The notes: a model not told the origin generated them from the sequence alone. Shown: positions 17,851-27,961, numbered from the stretch's first letter. The stretch is DNA of 64,000 nt from Alcanivoracaceae bacterium (GCA_023146255.1 JAGLCJ010000013.1:237089-301088); one strand, 5' to 3'. Program-made: numbers and translations.

Positions 17851-18615
17851 TTACCAGGGAATTTCCGAGCCGTCCCAGGCAAGAAAGCGACCACTATCTG
17901 TTGCCGGTCGGGTAAAAACCAGATCGAGCAAATGCTCGGCAACGAATGCCGGGGAAAACAGTTTTCCTTCCGTAACATTTTTCTGAAACGGTTTTGATAA
18001 TCCGGTATCAGTGGTGCCCGGATGTAGCGCCAGGCAGGTCAGGTTTGGTGCACGTCGTTGCGCTTCGATGGCGAAGGTGCGGATAAACTGATTCTGCGCC
18101 GCCTTGCTGGCCCGATAGCTGTACCAGCCACCGAGCTGATTGTCCGCGATACTGCCGACTCTGGCGGACAGGCTGGCGAAGCAGGCCGGCTGGTCGTGGT
18201 TCAGCAATGGCAGGAAATGTTTCGCCAGCAGAATCGGCGCGAATGCATTGAGCCGGAACAGTGCCTCCAGTTGTGCCGTATCCACCTGCTCCAGACGCTT
18301 TTCAGGACGTATATTGCGCGCTGTGTCGTGCAACATCCCGGCACTGTTAATCAACCAATGCAGCCGTTGATCACGCTCACGAACCTCATTGGCAAGGCGG
18401 ACAATATCCGCTTCCCGGGTGCTGTCCACAGACAGGACCTGCAGCCGCTCGACCTGATCAGAGGCCAGCGTATTCAACTCGTCACTAAGCAGTGCCTGAC
18501 GGGATGCCGCATACACCCGAGTGACCTGTGGTCTGGTCAGCAGGTCGCGAACCATGGCCAGACCAATGCCATGGCTGGCGCCAATCACAACGGCGATACC
18601 TGTTCTGTCACTCAT
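17851..18615 (-). CDS. Short-chain dehydrogenase/reductase
   Basis: 254 residues. Seen: the cofactor motif GASHGIG near residue 12, the NSAG motif in LINSAGML near 90, catalytic Ser region LSARVGS near 150, and YSYRASK (YxxxK) near 167. This is the classical SDR fold using NAD(P)H. Closest in architecture to small cytosolic SDRs of the C-factor/CsgA-like type, but the substrate cannot be read. It converges on the cyclase gene 18 bp away. Confidence 0.9.
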   Translation of the reverse strand: MSDRTGIAVVIGASHGIGLAMVRDLLTRPQVTRVYAASRQALLSDELNTLASDQVERLQVLSVDSTREADIVRLANEVRERDQRLHWLINSAGMLHDTARNIRPEKRLEQVDTAQLEALFRLNAFAPILLAKHFLPLLNHDQPACFASLSARVGSIADNQLGGWYSYRASKAAQNQFIRTFAIEAQRRAPNLTCLALHPGTTDTGLSKPFQKNVTEGKLFSPAFVAEHLLDLVFTRPATDSGRFLAWDGSEIPW

Positions 18616-18679
18616 ATCCGCGCACCGCTAATCCGGGTCGCCAGATTGGTCCGCCGGTGGACAAGACCACGTGAAACGC

Positions 18680-19234
18680 TCAGCGCAACTGCAAGTCCGC
18701 TGCCAGTCTGACAATCCGGCGCAGGGTGCGCAGGCGCCGGCGGATCGGCCACCAGTCGTAGAGAAAGGTCTGGATCGGCCGCCACAGGGCGACCCAGCCA
18801 ATAATCAGCAGTCCTTCGTCGAGTAACCGGGTTGCCATGCCATCGGTGTAGTGCAGGGCCAGTTGCCGGGTCAGGGTGCAGAACACCAGAAAGCTGATGC
18901 CGATGGCCAGGCTGAGGCGGCCATCGCCCAGCAGACGGGACAGGTCGCGCCGGGTTTCCTCGGCGCGCCAACCGAAAAAGTTGCGCAGGGCCGAACCGAG
19001 CTGGTTGCGATTTTCGTCGGTGCGATGTTCATCGGGAAGATGGATGACGAGCTGTAGCGGCACCCCCTCGGCAAAGTTCTCCACCGCACCAACGATGTAG
19101 CGTTCCGCCGCCTCATCAAGGTCCTTTTCATGAAACGGAGATGGATCAATGGTATTGAAAAGCTGACGCGGACTGGCCAGTCTCAGCTCGATCAACCAAT
19201 GGCCATCTTCACGACGATAGGGGGGCTTGTGCAT
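18680..19234 (-). CDS. Conserved membrane protein of unknown function
   Basis: 184 residues. The N-terminal ~110 are soluble and charged (SPFHEKDLDEAAERYIVGAVENF), followed by one or two hydrophobic segments (LAIGISFLVFCTL and LLIIGWVALW) and an arginine-rich tail (RRRLRTLRRIVR). The topology suggests a cytosolic domain anchored by a C-terminal hairpin. No family is recognised. Upstream is a divergent gene pair; downstream is the SDR on the same strand 64 bp away. Confidence 0.75.
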   Translation of the reverse strand: MHKPPYRREDGHWLIELRLASPRQLFNTIDPSPFHEKDLDEAAERYIVGAVENFAEGVPLQLVIHLPDEHRTDENRNQLGSALRNFFGWRAEETRRDLSRLLGDGRLSLAIGISFLVFCTLTRQLALHYTDGMATRLLDEGLLIIGWVALWRPIQTFLYDWWPIRRRLRTLRRIVRLAADLQLR

Positions 19235-19358
19235 ACCGGTTTTCCGACAGTGCCTGTGGGAAACAGCATAATCCGGATTGCCTGATCAGTGTGAAATCGT
19301 TCTGCGCGTTGGCGGTCCGGGCATGATAGATTCTGTCCTGCTTCCGGAGGGGTATGTG

Positions 19359-19862
19359 ATGAAACGAATCGGGCAGGGACTGCTGGTCTGGCTGGTACTG
19401 GTGTGCAGTGTGGCGGCCAGTGAACTGGACAAGGATCTGGCGCAGTTTCGCAAGGATGTGCTGGATATCAATCGCCGCTTGCTGATGCTGGAGGAGGAGC
19501 TGCTGTTCCCGGCTGATACCCAGCTGGCGGTATTTGTCTCGCTCGATGTCGGCAAGTATTTCAGCCCGGATTCGATCACCCTGAAACTCGATGGCAAGAC
19601 CATTGATGGCCATCTCTACACCGATCGTGAGGTGAAAGCACTCAAGACCGGAGCTATCCAGAAACTCCATACCACCAATATTCGCAATGGCAATCATGAG
19701 CTGACAGCGTTTGTCAGCGGCACTGGCCCGGGAGGACGGGAATATCGTCGGGCAGTGTCGCTACAGTTCGAAAAAGGAAACGGCCGGCATTTTATCCAGT
19801 TGCGTATGGAAGATGATGCGGCGGCACAGCAACCGGTATTTGTATTCCGTAGCTGGCAGTGA
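19359..19862 (+). CDS. Exported protein of unknown function
   Basis: 167 residues from the ATG at 19359, which has a strong GGAGGGG site and starts a signal peptide (GLLVWLVLVCSVAASE, predicted cleavage after AAS). The mature part opens with a helix-rich stretch (LDKDLAQFRKDVLDINRRL), probably a short coiled coil, then a beta-rich domain with FVSLDVGKYFSPDS and FEKGNGRHFIQLRM. No family is recognised. It overlaps the next gene at TGATG, so the two are translationally coupled and their products probably work together in the periplasm. Confidence 0.75.
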   Translation: MKRIGQGLLVWLVLVCSVAASELDKDLAQFRKDVLDINRRLLMLEEELLFPADTQLAVFVSLDVGKYFSPDSITLKLDGKTIDGHLYTDREVKALKTGAIQKLHTTNIRNGNHELTAFVSGTGPGGREYRRAVSLQFEKGNGRHFIQLRMEDDAAAQQPVFVFRSWQ

Positions 19863-21751
19863 TGATGGTCCGCACCGGCATTGTCCTGCTGATTCTGACA
19901 TCGCTATCAAGTCCGGTGGCGGCGACACGAATTGACCAGCCACACCAGGTCGTCGACCCGGGTTATGGCGCCATCCTGTTCGAGTATTACCAGCAGCACT
20001 GGTTTGCCGCCATGAGCGAAGCGCTGATGGAACTGGAAACCGGCACCCTGCCAACCCAGCGACAGCAGGCTCAGGTCTTGTTGGGGGCGCTTTACGCCCA
20101 CTATGGCATGCCCGATGAAGCGGAAGCCCTGTTCCGGTCGCTGCTCGCGGATGCGGTGGATCCGGCGCTGGCGCCGGGTATCTGGCTGCACCTTGCCGAG
20201 TTGCATTATCGCAACCAGCGCTTTGCCGAGGCACTTGAGCTGCTCGATGACCAGATCGGTACGCCACCGGCTGAACTGCTGCGATCGTTTCATGCCTTGC
20301 GCACCAGAGTGTTGATGCGCCTTGGTCGCTTCGAGGAAACCGGTGCAGCGCTGGCTTATGTTGAAGAGAGTTCACTCAGTGCCTATCTGCGTTACAACCT
20401 GGCGGTCAGCCGGATTAACAGCGGTGATGGTCAGGCCGGTACCGAACTGCTCTGGCAGGTGGTCAATCTGGTCCCGGGCGATGACGAAACCAATGCGCTG
20501 AAGGACCGCGCCATGCTGGCCCTGGGGGTGCATTACCTGCGTAGCGGAGACGGTGCCCGGGCGCGGGACCTGCTGCGTGCGGCCCGTCTGGAAGGGCCCT
20601 ATAGCGAGATGGCGTTGCTGTTGCATGCACGGGCCTGGATCGACAGTGAGCAGCCGGTACGAGCACTGGGGTCATTGCAGGCACTGGGCACGCGTTCATT
20701 GCAGTTTGAGGAAACCCAGGAGGCATTGCTGTCGCTGCCCTGGCTGTATCAGTTGCTCGGTGACGCCAGCCGTGCGGCCGCAGGTTATCGTGATGCTATT
20801 CAGCGCTATACCGAACACTACCGCTATCTGGCGGAGCTCGAGAAAAAAATCCGTGGCGGAGACTGGTTCCGCGAGCTGGTGCAGGAACCGGTATGGTCCA
20901 CCGCCATGGATGCCTTGCCTGCATTTACACCGGCGCGGGTGGAGAGTTTTCCGACCTTCCGGCAGTTGTTTGCTTCCCATCAGTTCCACACCCGCTGGCG
21001 TGATTATCATGAGCAGCTACGCCAGCTACATTTGCTGCAGCGTTGGCAGCAGCGCTTGCCTGCGATTGAGGAAATGGTAGCGGCGCAGATCCGCAAGCAT
21101 CGCCAGCAGGTGCCAATGGCTGAGGCGATGCTGCTGGCGCTGGAGCAGGCTGGTTGGCCGGCCCGGCGAAATCAGCTTGAAGACAGGTTTCGTCATGGTC
21201 AGCAGAACAATGATCTGGCGATGTTTGCCAGCGAGGAAGAGCTGCGGTTGCTGGCGGCGCTGGAGGAGGCCGAGACGCTGATCAATCGCTGGCCGGAGAA
21301 AATCAAAGCGGAGATCCGCGAACGGTTTACCCTGCAGAAAGGGTTGCTGTTGTGGCAGCTGCAGGAAAATATGGTGCCGAGGCAGTGGCAGCGGGAAAGT
21401 GAGCTGCGTGATCTGTCGCCGTTGCTTGCCGAGATGGATGATCTGTCTGAGCGGGTGGCGCGGGCCGCCCAGGGTGACAGCCATCGGGTCGTTGCTCTGG
21501 GTCATAAACTGGCAGGGCTGTATAACGAACTGGCGCTACTGGAGCGGCGTGGCGATGTCCTGTTGCAGCGTCAGCAACAGGAAATTGAAATGTTGGCATT
21601 ACGACAGATCACCACGACCCGGGACCGGCTCAAGGCGTTTACTGCCGAGAGCTGGGCAGGGCTGGGGGATTTGCAGAACGCCATTCTGCGCGAACAGCGT
21701 GGCCGGTCGGTTGACGAAGATCAGTCTGCGCTGCCGAGATCGTCCGAGTAG
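19862..21751 (+). CDS. Periplasmic TPR-repeat protein
   Basis: About 629 residues with an N-terminal signal peptide (GIVLLILTSLSSPVAA). Residues about 30-310 are tandem helical TPR-like repeats (for example LLGALYAHYGMPDEAEALF, LAELHYRNQRFAEALELL, LGVHYLRSGDGARARDLL). The C-terminal third is charged and alpha-helical with coiled-coil character (QQQEIEMLALRQITTTRDRL). It is coupled to the upstream exported protein. TPR proteins usually scaffold envelope complexes. The 3' end overlaps the convergent apbE gene by 31 bp. Confidence 0.8.
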   Translation: MMVRTGIVLLILTSLSSPVAATRIDQPHQVVDPGYGAILFEYYQQHWFAAMSEALMELETGTLPTQRQQAQVLLGALYAHYGMPDEAEALFRSLLADAVDPALAPGIWLHLAELHYRNQRFAEALELLDDQIGTPPAELLRSFHALRTRVLMRLGRFEETGAALAYVEESSLSAYLRYNLAVSRINSGDGQAGTELLWQVVNLVPGDDETNALKDRAMLALGVHYLRSGDGARARDLLRAARLEGPYSEMALLLHARAWIDSEQPVRALGSLQALGTRSLQFEETQEALLSLPWLYQLLGDASRAAAGYRDAIQRYTEHYRYLAELEKKIRGGDWFRELVQEPVWSTAMDALPAFTPARVESFPTFRQLFASHQFHTRWRDYHEQLRQLHLLQRWQQRLPAIEEMVAAQIRKHRQQVPMAEAMLLALEQAGWPARRNQLEDRFRHGQQNNDLAMFASEEELRLLAALEEAETLINRWPEKIKAEIRERFTLQKGLLLWQLQENMVPRQWQRESELRDLSPLLAEMDDLSERVARAAQGDSHRVVALGHKLAGLYNELALLERRGDVLLQRQQQEIEMLALRQITTTRDRLKAFTAESWAGLGDLQNAILREQRGRSVDEDQSALPRSSE

Positions 21752-22674
21752 TACACCTTGCCGTGCAGGTCGATCATGATTGCCGAGACATCGGCGAGCT
21801 GATTGGCCAGCGCCATGCCTTTTTCGATTCCCAGCACAAACAGTGTTGTCGACAGTGCGTCGGCGTCCATGCCGGCGGCTGCCAGCACGGTGACGCTGCT
21901 CAGCTCGCCAGCCGGCTTGCCGGTTTTCGGATTGAGGATATGGTGAACATGCTCGCCATCACGAACAAAAAATCTTTCATAATCACCAGAAGTGGACACG
22001 GCAATATCGGTCAGTGGCAAAGTGATCGCCACTGCTTGTTCGCTGCGTGGATGACGGATGCCAACTTGCCAGAGGCGATCATTGCGCTGGCCCATCACAT
22101 AGCTGTCGCCCCCGAGGCTGATATAGGCATGCTCAATGCCGGCCTGGTGTAGCAGGGCAACGGCGCGGTCAATGGCGTATCCCTTGGCAATGCCGCCCAG
22201 ATCAATGCGAACTGCGCTGTCGGTTTTTGCCACGCTCCAGTCGTCGCCAATGCGCAGATAGCGCATGCCGATTCTGGCTTGTTGCAGGCGGACATCATCA
22301 GGGGCAATGCCCGCCCGATAGTCATACAGGTGACCGGCGCCGGCAAAGGTAATGTCGAAAGCGCCGTTGCTGATGTCGGCATAGTAAGCGGAGCGTTTTA
22401 GCAGAAGGTGAAATTCGCGGCTGACAGTCATGACGATATCGGCGTCCAGCGCATTGAAGCGCGCCAGTTCGCTTTCTTCGATCCACGGGGAAAGCAGATG
22501 CTGGAGGCGGTCAAACTCCTGCTTTACGGAAGCAGTAACAGCATCGCTTTCGCCGCCGTTATGCCAGAACTCGAGGGTCGCCCGTGTCCCCATACTGTCC
22601 CAGGTTGCGTTGTGCCACTCGGCCTGCACAGGCAGGCAGAGGGACAGCAACAACAGAGCAAGAATACGGATCAC
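21721..22674 (-). CDS. apbE: FAD:protein FMN transferase ApbE
   Basis: 317 residues with a signal peptide (LALLLLSLCLPVQA). Seen: DSMGTRATL near the N-terminus, the IDLGGIAKGYAID flavin-site motif near residue 155, and the Mg-site segment GMDADALSTTLF near 275. ApbE attaches FMN from FAD to a Thr/Ser in a [D/N]xxSGA[S/T] motif of extracytoplasmic redox proteins. I found no such target motif in the proteins encoded nearby, so its client may lie elsewhere. It overlaps the upstream DUF1501-like gene by 4 bp and probably shares its transcript. Confidence 0.94.
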   Translation of the reverse strand: MIRILALLLLSLCLPVQAEWHNATWDSMGTRATLEFWHNGGESDAVTASVKQEFDRLQHLLSPWIEESELARFNALDADIVMTVSREFHLLLKRSAYYADISNGAFDITFAGAGHLYDYRAGIAPDDVRLQQARIGMRYLRIGDDWSVAKTDSAVRIDLGGIAKGYAIDRAVALLHQAGIEHAYISLGGDSYVMGQRNDRLWQVGIRHPRSEQAVAITLPLTDIAVSTSGDYERFFVRDGEHVHHILNPKTGKPAGELSSVTVLAAAGMDADALSTTLFVLGIEKGMALANQLADVSAIMIDLHGKVYYSDDLGSAD

Positions 22675-24248
22675 GGAATCGTGCCACTCACAATGGGCTG
22701 GAACGCAGTCAGACGATCCAGACTGGTCGCGTTGCCAAGACTATGTGACGGGAAGCGAGTGGCAAACTCACCCACTTCACCATGCAGCGCCATGTAATTG
22801 AGGAGCACTGCTTCGACCAGCAGGTTCGGATTGTTCGCCGCCGGTGTTGCCGAGGTTTCCACCGATCCGTCGCTGCGCATATAGCCGAGCTGCTGACGAC
22901 GGGCCAGCGAAATGCCGCTGGCATCAACCAGCTGCGGTTGATTGCCAGGGTTGTAGACCAGGAAGAACGACGCCGCCGTGGCCGAACTGTCGCCCGTCCA
23001 CTCGCCTTTGCCACGACCATTCTCGGAGTCATCGATGCGACCGTTGCTGGCCACCGAGCCGTCGCTAAACACGTAAACCATTAGTGGAGTATTACGCCGC
23101 GCCGCATATTCCAGACAGGCGCCGATGCAGCGCCCGGCACGGAGGTCACGCAGCTCGCCGGTGCCCCGCTCGCCGGTGTGATAGTCATAGCCACCCAGAG
23201 TGACACAGCCGGCGCCGGCATAGCCGTTGACCACCAGCTTCATGATCGAGGCGGTTTTGCGGAACTCGCCGTCGCTGGCGAATTCGGCGCTTGAGAAGAT
23301 GCCATCGTCACCGACGATATCGGTATCCAGATCGACATTCAGGGCAGCGGGATTGCCGAACCGGTCAGCAATGTCGGCGGCCTTGATGTAGCCACACTCG
23401 ATCATGTCTCGCAGTACATCGTCGCCACTGATGCCAAGGCCGGGGGTCACGCTGTCCAGCTTCATACGGCTTATCCGGGCAATGGATTCCATCACCGCCA
23501 CTGCGTCAGACTGGTCCAGTAGACCGACCAGTTTGCCGGTGCTGACCAGACCGGTGACATCCGAAGGGCGGTCGACTTTTGTTGGTCGCGCAGAGGCATC
23601 AAACATGGCGGGAGGGAATACCGAGTTGCCGCCGGAATCGCTACTGCGTGAGCCGACTGTGGCCAACAGTTCGCCATTGGCGCCGGCGCGGAAAATGCCG
23701 TAAAGCGGATTATGCGGATTGTTGGCGGTGTCATTTTCGGAGCGCGCCGGGATCACCGCGCCGTTGGTGAAGCTCTGTGTACCGACCGAGGTCTTCTCGA
23801 GAATGCCGGCAAGAAACTGTGAGTCGCTATGAAACGCCAGACCGAGCTGGCGATTCACGAATCCGGGCAGGCTTGGCACCATGTTGCCGGGCACGCCCAG
23901 GCGAGAATATCCGGCGGTGGAGAGAAAATCTTCCTGACCACTTTGACCGCCAACCAGCACGTTGGAGCCGGCAATGCTGGCGCCGCCAGCCAGATCGAAA
24001 CAGATAAACGGGATCTTGCCGGCGCCGGCTACGGCTATGCCGCAGGGACCTTTCAGTGCTTCCAGATCCGGTGCCAGCGTGGCGTAGGCGGCGCGCGGGT
24101 TGCTGAACAGGCTCATGACACCGATGCTGCTGACCAGTCCGGCGCCGCGCAGCAGGCCGCGCGCAATAAACTCACGCCGGTTCATCGGCTTGCCGTGATC
24201 CAGCAGTCTCAGCGGTGCATCGGGGTGAAGCGGGGCATTCCGTTTCAT
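22671..24248 (-). CDS. Tat-exported DUF1501-like protein
   Basis: 525 residues; the ATG at 24248 has a GGAGG site at 8 nt. Near residue 22 a twin-arginine signal (NRREFIARG, then a hydrophobic GLVSSIGVMSLF) indicates folded export. The mature part has glycine-rich loops (FDLAGGASIAGSNVLVGG) and a TLGGYDYHTG segment resembling the alkaline-phosphatase-like DUF1501 group. The family commonly sits beside periplasmic cytochrome-c-like proteins, as here: two CxxCH lipoprotein genes precede it on the same strand. Enzymatic activity is unknown. Confidence 0.75.
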   Translation of the reverse strand: MKRNAPLHPDAPLRLLDHGKPMNRREFIARGLLRGAGLVSSIGVMSLFSNPRAAYATLAPDLEALKGPCGIAVAGAGKIPFICFDLAGGASIAGSNVLVGGQSGQEDFLSTAGYSRLGVPGNMVPSLPGFVNRQLGLAFHSDSQFLAGILEKTSVGTQSFTNGAVIPARSENDTANNPHNPLYGIFRAGANGELLATVGSRSSDSGGNSVFPPAMFDASARPTKVDRPSDVTGLVSTGKLVGLLDQSDAVAVMESIARISRMKLDSVTPGLGISGDDVLRDMIECGYIKAADIADRFGNPAALNVDLDTDIVGDDGIFSSAEFASDGEFRKTASIMKLVVNGYAGAGCVTLGGYDYHTGERGTGELRDLRAGRCIGACLEYAARRNTPLMVYVFSDGSVASNGRIDDSENGRGKGEWTGDSSATAASFFLVYNPGNQPQLVDASGISLARRQQLGYMRSDGSVETSATPAANNPNLLVEAVLLNYMALHGEVGEFATRFPSHSLGNATSLDRLTAFQPIVSGTIP

Positions 24249-24261
24249 CGTGTTGCCTCCG

Positions 24262-26751
24262 TTATTGCAACAGCAGGGTAGCGCTGCCCAGCGTCGCTGC
24301 GCAGGCGGCCTTGGTGGCGATCAGGGTCTGGTCTGCCGGGCAGGCACCGTTACAGCGCGCCAGTCCGTCGGGGATGCCATCCGGTGCATCGACCGGTTTG
24401 CTATCCGCCATGCTCAGCAACAGGCCCTCAAGCTCGGTGCTGACAGCGGCTGCAGCAGGCTGCGTGGCAATGTTGTCACCCACCATGCGATTGACCAGCG
24501 GAGCAATGACCAGCGACTGCCAATCGCCATCGGAAATGCTGTTGGCATTAATGGTGAAGTCCATACCAGTGAAGAACTGCTTTACTGGTCGGTCCGCTTC
24601 CTCTTCCACCAATGCATTGCAGTATTCGATCGCCAGCTGTGCGACGCCGATCTGATGTGCAGTGACAAAGCCGTCAGCGGCTTCGTTGATTGGCAGCTGC
24701 TGGCGCACCAGATTAAAGGTGTCACGCACATCGGTCTGGGTCATGGCGACGCCGGTCACCGCACTCATGCTGGCATGGACTTCATCGAAGGTGCGCAGGC
24801 CGATCAGGGGCCGTGCACTGCCTGGGGTAATAACAACCGGTAGTGGTGCGCTGTCGGTGTAGACATTTTCCTGATCGCCAAGTCGGGCGAAGGTGAGGAA
24901 AAACTCGTCCTGATTTTCACCATTCTGCAGCGCAATGACGGTACCGAGCGCAGACAGGGGCTGAAGGGGAGCCTGCCAGTCAACCCCGCCGAGCGTGGTC
25001 ACAAGATTGGTCCAGACCTGACCCACTCCAGCCTCCTGACCATTGACGCCAATACGCATGCCTTCCAGCGCCACTGGCATCGGGTTCGGGTCCTCGCCGA
25101 GAACAATAAAGAACGGCTCGGCAAACAGGTAAGCGTAGTTATCAAACCGCGAGACCTCGAAGCCGATATAGCTATCCGGGCTGTCGATCAGGTCGCTGAT
25201 GCTGAACAGCAGGAAGAATCGCTCGCCGACTCCGGCGGCGAAGTTCTGCGCCAGTTGCTCTTCGGTAAGCGCGCGATTGTGAATGGCGACAAAGCGCAGC
25301 ACGCCCTGCCACTGACGACTGCCGTCGGCTTCACTGCCCAGTACCAGCGCGTAGATGTCATCCCATGAGCCGAGCAGGCTAGGGGTTTGCTGATCGATGG
25401 CGCCACTGTCGACGCCATTGATGAATAGTCGGCGGCCATTGATCGGATCATAGGTCAGGGCGACATGCTGCAAGGTGGCCTGAAGCGACTCCGCCGGGCT
25501 GAGCATGGCGGGCATGCCGTTGAGGTTGGTGCCTTCGTGGCGTAGCAGGCCACTGTAGCTGGATTGTTCCTGCGCCAGCGTAACGTTACGAATTTCTTCA
25601 CTGCCGGAGTAGCTGACGATATTGGCATCATCCTGTGCCGGGGTGGAAGGAATCACCCAGGCCTCAAGAGTGAACTCGCCGCTGGCACGAATAAGGTCTG
25701 CCAGTTTGCTGCTGGCGGACACACTGCCCTGTGCCTTGCCACCATCATTGATGCGAATACCCCAGCCTCCGACCCACTCAACCTCGCCACTCAGGGTCAG
25801 GTTGATCGCCGGCTCAATGCCGCTGGTGTCAAACGCGGTGTTGCCATCACCGGTGCGGAATTCATAGCGGGCAATCACATTGCTGTCGAAGCGGCCACCA
25901 CTGGCAGCAAGAATGCCATCAGTCAGGCGCAGGGCCTTGCTGAGCACCAGCTCTTCCGGTGGTTGCTGCGGTGTAATAGTGCCTGCCAGTGCGGTAATGG
26001 CGTTGGTCATGGATGTGGCATCGGTTTCGCAGTCATCGCTCCAGCAGTTGTGGCTTTCAAGCAGGCGCTGCACAACCCGTGATGCAGAGGGCTGATCAAG
26101 ATTGATCACACCCTGGGCTGCCTGATAAGCCGCCTCGACATCGCTGTGGCCAATGTAAGGTGATATCGGCGATTCTGCCGCAGGCTCGTGGCATTCCGAG
26201 CAGAAGTTGCTCAGTAGTGGATAAACATGAGTTTCAAAAGCACTGGCGGAGCTCGGGAAGTAGCGCGTTTCACCGGCATCGCGGATTACTGGCGGGACAA
26301 ACTCGATTAGCCCGGCCTCGCCACTATCGTTAGCCCCGGCCCAGTTCCCGATCCAGGTGGTGATCAGGTCTGCGCAGGCCTGATCGCTGTCGAGCCAGCA
26401 GTTATGTCCGCCGCCGACCTTACTGACCATCTGCGAGTTGGCCGGTGTGAAAAGATTTACCACCGTGCTGGCAGCGGTGAACGCGAGGTTGATGTCATCT
26501 CGGCGAACGAACGCCGGTGCCTGACCGCCGGCATCATGGCAAGCGCCGCAACGATCGACCCGAACCAGGTTGTCCCAGACATGGGTTTTGAAAGCGGCAA
26601 TATCAGCGCTGCGTGGCGTTGGCCCGGTGTAGTTCACCGTGCCTTCATCAAGTGGCGGTGGATTGCTGGTTACCGGTGCGCCGCTATCGGCGCCGCAGCC
26701 TGCCAGCACAGTCAGCAAAACCATCGGAGTGAGTAAGCGCAAGATCGTCAT
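24262..26751 (-). CDS. Lipoprotein with two cytochrome c motifs and a LamG domain
   Basis: 829 residues from the ATG at 26751, with a GGAGA site and a lipoprotein signal (lipobox LAGC, Cys19). Two haem c motifs, CGACH (68-72) and CSECH (184-188), lie in duplicated segments that each also carry an HNCW-type cysteine pair. Residues about 310-470 form a LamG/concanavalin-like domain (EFTLEAWVIPS, LFINGVDSG). The rest is unassigned. Probably an outer-membrane lipoprotein that carries c-type haems and may bind a polymer or surface. It sits 13 bp before the DUF1501-like gene. Confidence 0.8.
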   Translation of the reverse strand: MTILRLLTPMVLLTVLAGCGADSGAPVTSNPPPLDEGTVNYTGPTPRSADIAAFKTHVWDNLVRVDRCGACHDAGGQAPAFVRRDDINLAFTAASTVVNLFTPANSQMVSKVGGGHNCWLDSDQACADLITTWIGNWAGANDSGEAGLIEFVPPVIRDAGETRYFPSSASAFETHVYPLLSNFCSECHEPAAESPISPYIGHSDVEAAYQAAQGVINLDQPSASRVVQRLLESHNCWSDDCETDATSMTNAITALAGTITPQQPPEELVLSKALRLTDGILAASGGRFDSNVIARYEFRTGDGNTAFDTSGIEPAINLTLSGEVEWVGGWGIRINDGGKAQGSVSASSKLADLIRASGEFTLEAWVIPSTPAQDDANIVSYSGSEEIRNVTLAQEQSSYSGLLRHEGTNLNGMPAMLSPAESLQATLQHVALTYDPINGRRLFINGVDSGAIDQQTPSLLGSWDDIYALVLGSEADGSRQWQGVLRFVAIHNRALTEEQLAQNFAAGVGERFFLLFSISDLIDSPDSYIGFEVSRFDNYAYLFAEPFFIVLGEDPNPMPVALEGMRIGVNGQEAGVGQVWTNLVTTLGGVDWQAPLQPLSALGTVIALQNGENQDEFFLTFARLGDQENVYTDSAPLPVVITPGSARPLIGLRTFDEVHASMSAVTGVAMTQTDVRDTFNLVRQQLPINEAADGFVTAHQIGVAQLAIEYCNALVEEEADRPVKQFFTGMDFTINANSISDGDWQSLVIAPLVNRMVGDNIATQPAAAAVSTELEGLLLSMADSKPVDAPDGIPDGLARCNGACPADQTLIATKAACAATLGSATLLLQ

Positions 26752-26761
26752 GGTGGTCTCC

Positions 26762-27961
26762 TTACTCGCCCATGCAATAAACGGCGGCGTCAGCAAACAG
26801 CTCTTTCAGCTGATAGCCGTTGCCACGGAAGCTGCTGCTCATGGCTTCAATCCGGGTGACATCGGCCGGTGAGGTTGGCCCGCGCAGACAAACGGCGCGG
26901 AAAGTCTTTTCTGCCTGACAGGTGGCGAAGGCTTCGCTGTTGGCCAGCTCTTCACCAAGGCTTTTGGCGCCATTGCCGCCACCGGGCAGGGACGCGGACC
27001 AGCCGAGACCGCTATGGGGACCGCTGCGCCAGTAGTTATCCCAGCGATCGTCCGGCGTGACGAAACCAAACGGGAAATTATTGGCGTTGATCAGGTACTT
27101 GGGCTGGACATTGCCTTCGGTGTATTCAATCTGGCCGGCATCGGTGCCTTCTTCTCCGGTCCAGTTGTAGTAGGCAAAGGCTTGCGCCATCGGGTCCATG
27201 CCGTTGTGGCAGCCCACGCAGTTGTTCAGGAATACCCGGCTGTCACCGCCCGGGCTGCGGGTAACGTCCTGACGAATCCGGTCGGCCGGACGGGAGATGT
27301 CGTGCATCTGTTCCATATCACGGCAGAGATGATGCATCAGGGTAAAACGCAGCATGGCGCGATTGGTGCCGGCAACAAAATAGGCCATGGCGCCAGCCCG
27401 CGAAGTCATGACGCCAGCGGTGGCATCAGAAGGGATACCGTAAATTGTGGACTGCTGACGTGGTACCAGATAGTCCTGCAATGGCACGCGTTGACTCTCC
27501 AGTGCTTCATAATGCGCATTCGATGATGCCGATACGGCGGGAATGCTGTAGCCATCGTTACTCAGCGCAGCGCTGTCACCGACATACACCAGATCCGCCG
27601 ACAGCACCTCGCGAAAATCGATATTGTCGCGAACCAGGCCGATGACGGTGGCGACATAATCATTCAGTGGCGCGAACACATCCTGTTCTTCATTGGTCCA
27701 CGGCATGACAAAGTTTTTCAGGGTGACGTCATAGAACGCGTCTTCCTGCATCGCCCGCAGGGCAGCCTCGCGTGCCATGTCCTGGTCAATCAGGTCGGCC
27801 AGCTCTGCCAGCAGTGGTTCGCTGGCCGGCGTCCCGGTCAGGCGATCATGCAGTTGCTTTGCCTGCTCTCGTGGTCCGGCAACGGCGCCGGTGCCAACAC
27901 AGGCACCAAGCAGGCCGATGACAATCCCGATGACAATATAGTGACGACGTATCCTTTCCAT
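26762..27961 (-). CDS. Cytochrome-c-motif lipoprotein
   Basis: 399 residues from the ATG at 27961 (a GGGG site lies upstream). The signal peptide ends in a possible lipobox (LGAC, Cys21). A single haem c motif CVGCH lies at 248-252, followed by NGMDPMAQAF, a layout seen in periplasmic cytochromes of the DUF1588/DUF1592-like kind. The rest is helical with no recognised enzyme motif. It is the first gene of the minus-strand run that ends in apbE, and it is divergent from the HzsA-like gene across 179 bp that must hold both promoters. Confidence 0.75.
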   Translation of the reverse strand: MERIRRHYIVIGIVIGLLGACVGTGAVAGPREQAKQLHDRLTGTPASEPLLAELADLIDQDMAREAALRAMQEDAFYDVTLKNFVMPWTNEEQDVFAPLNDYVATVIGLVRDNIDFREVLSADLVYVGDSAALSNDGYSIPAVSASSNAHYEALESQRVPLQDYLVPRQQSTIYGIPSDATAGVMTSRAGAMAYFVAGTNRAMLRFTLMHHLCRDMEQMHDISRPADRIRQDVTRSPGGDSRVFLNNCVGCHNGMDPMAQAFAYYNWTGEEGTDAGQIEYTEGNVQPKYLINANNFPFGFVTPDDRWDNYWRSGPHSGLGWSASLPGGGNGAKSLGEELANSEAFATCQAEKTFRAVCLRGPTSPADVTRIEAMSSSFRGNGYQLKELFADAAVYCMGE

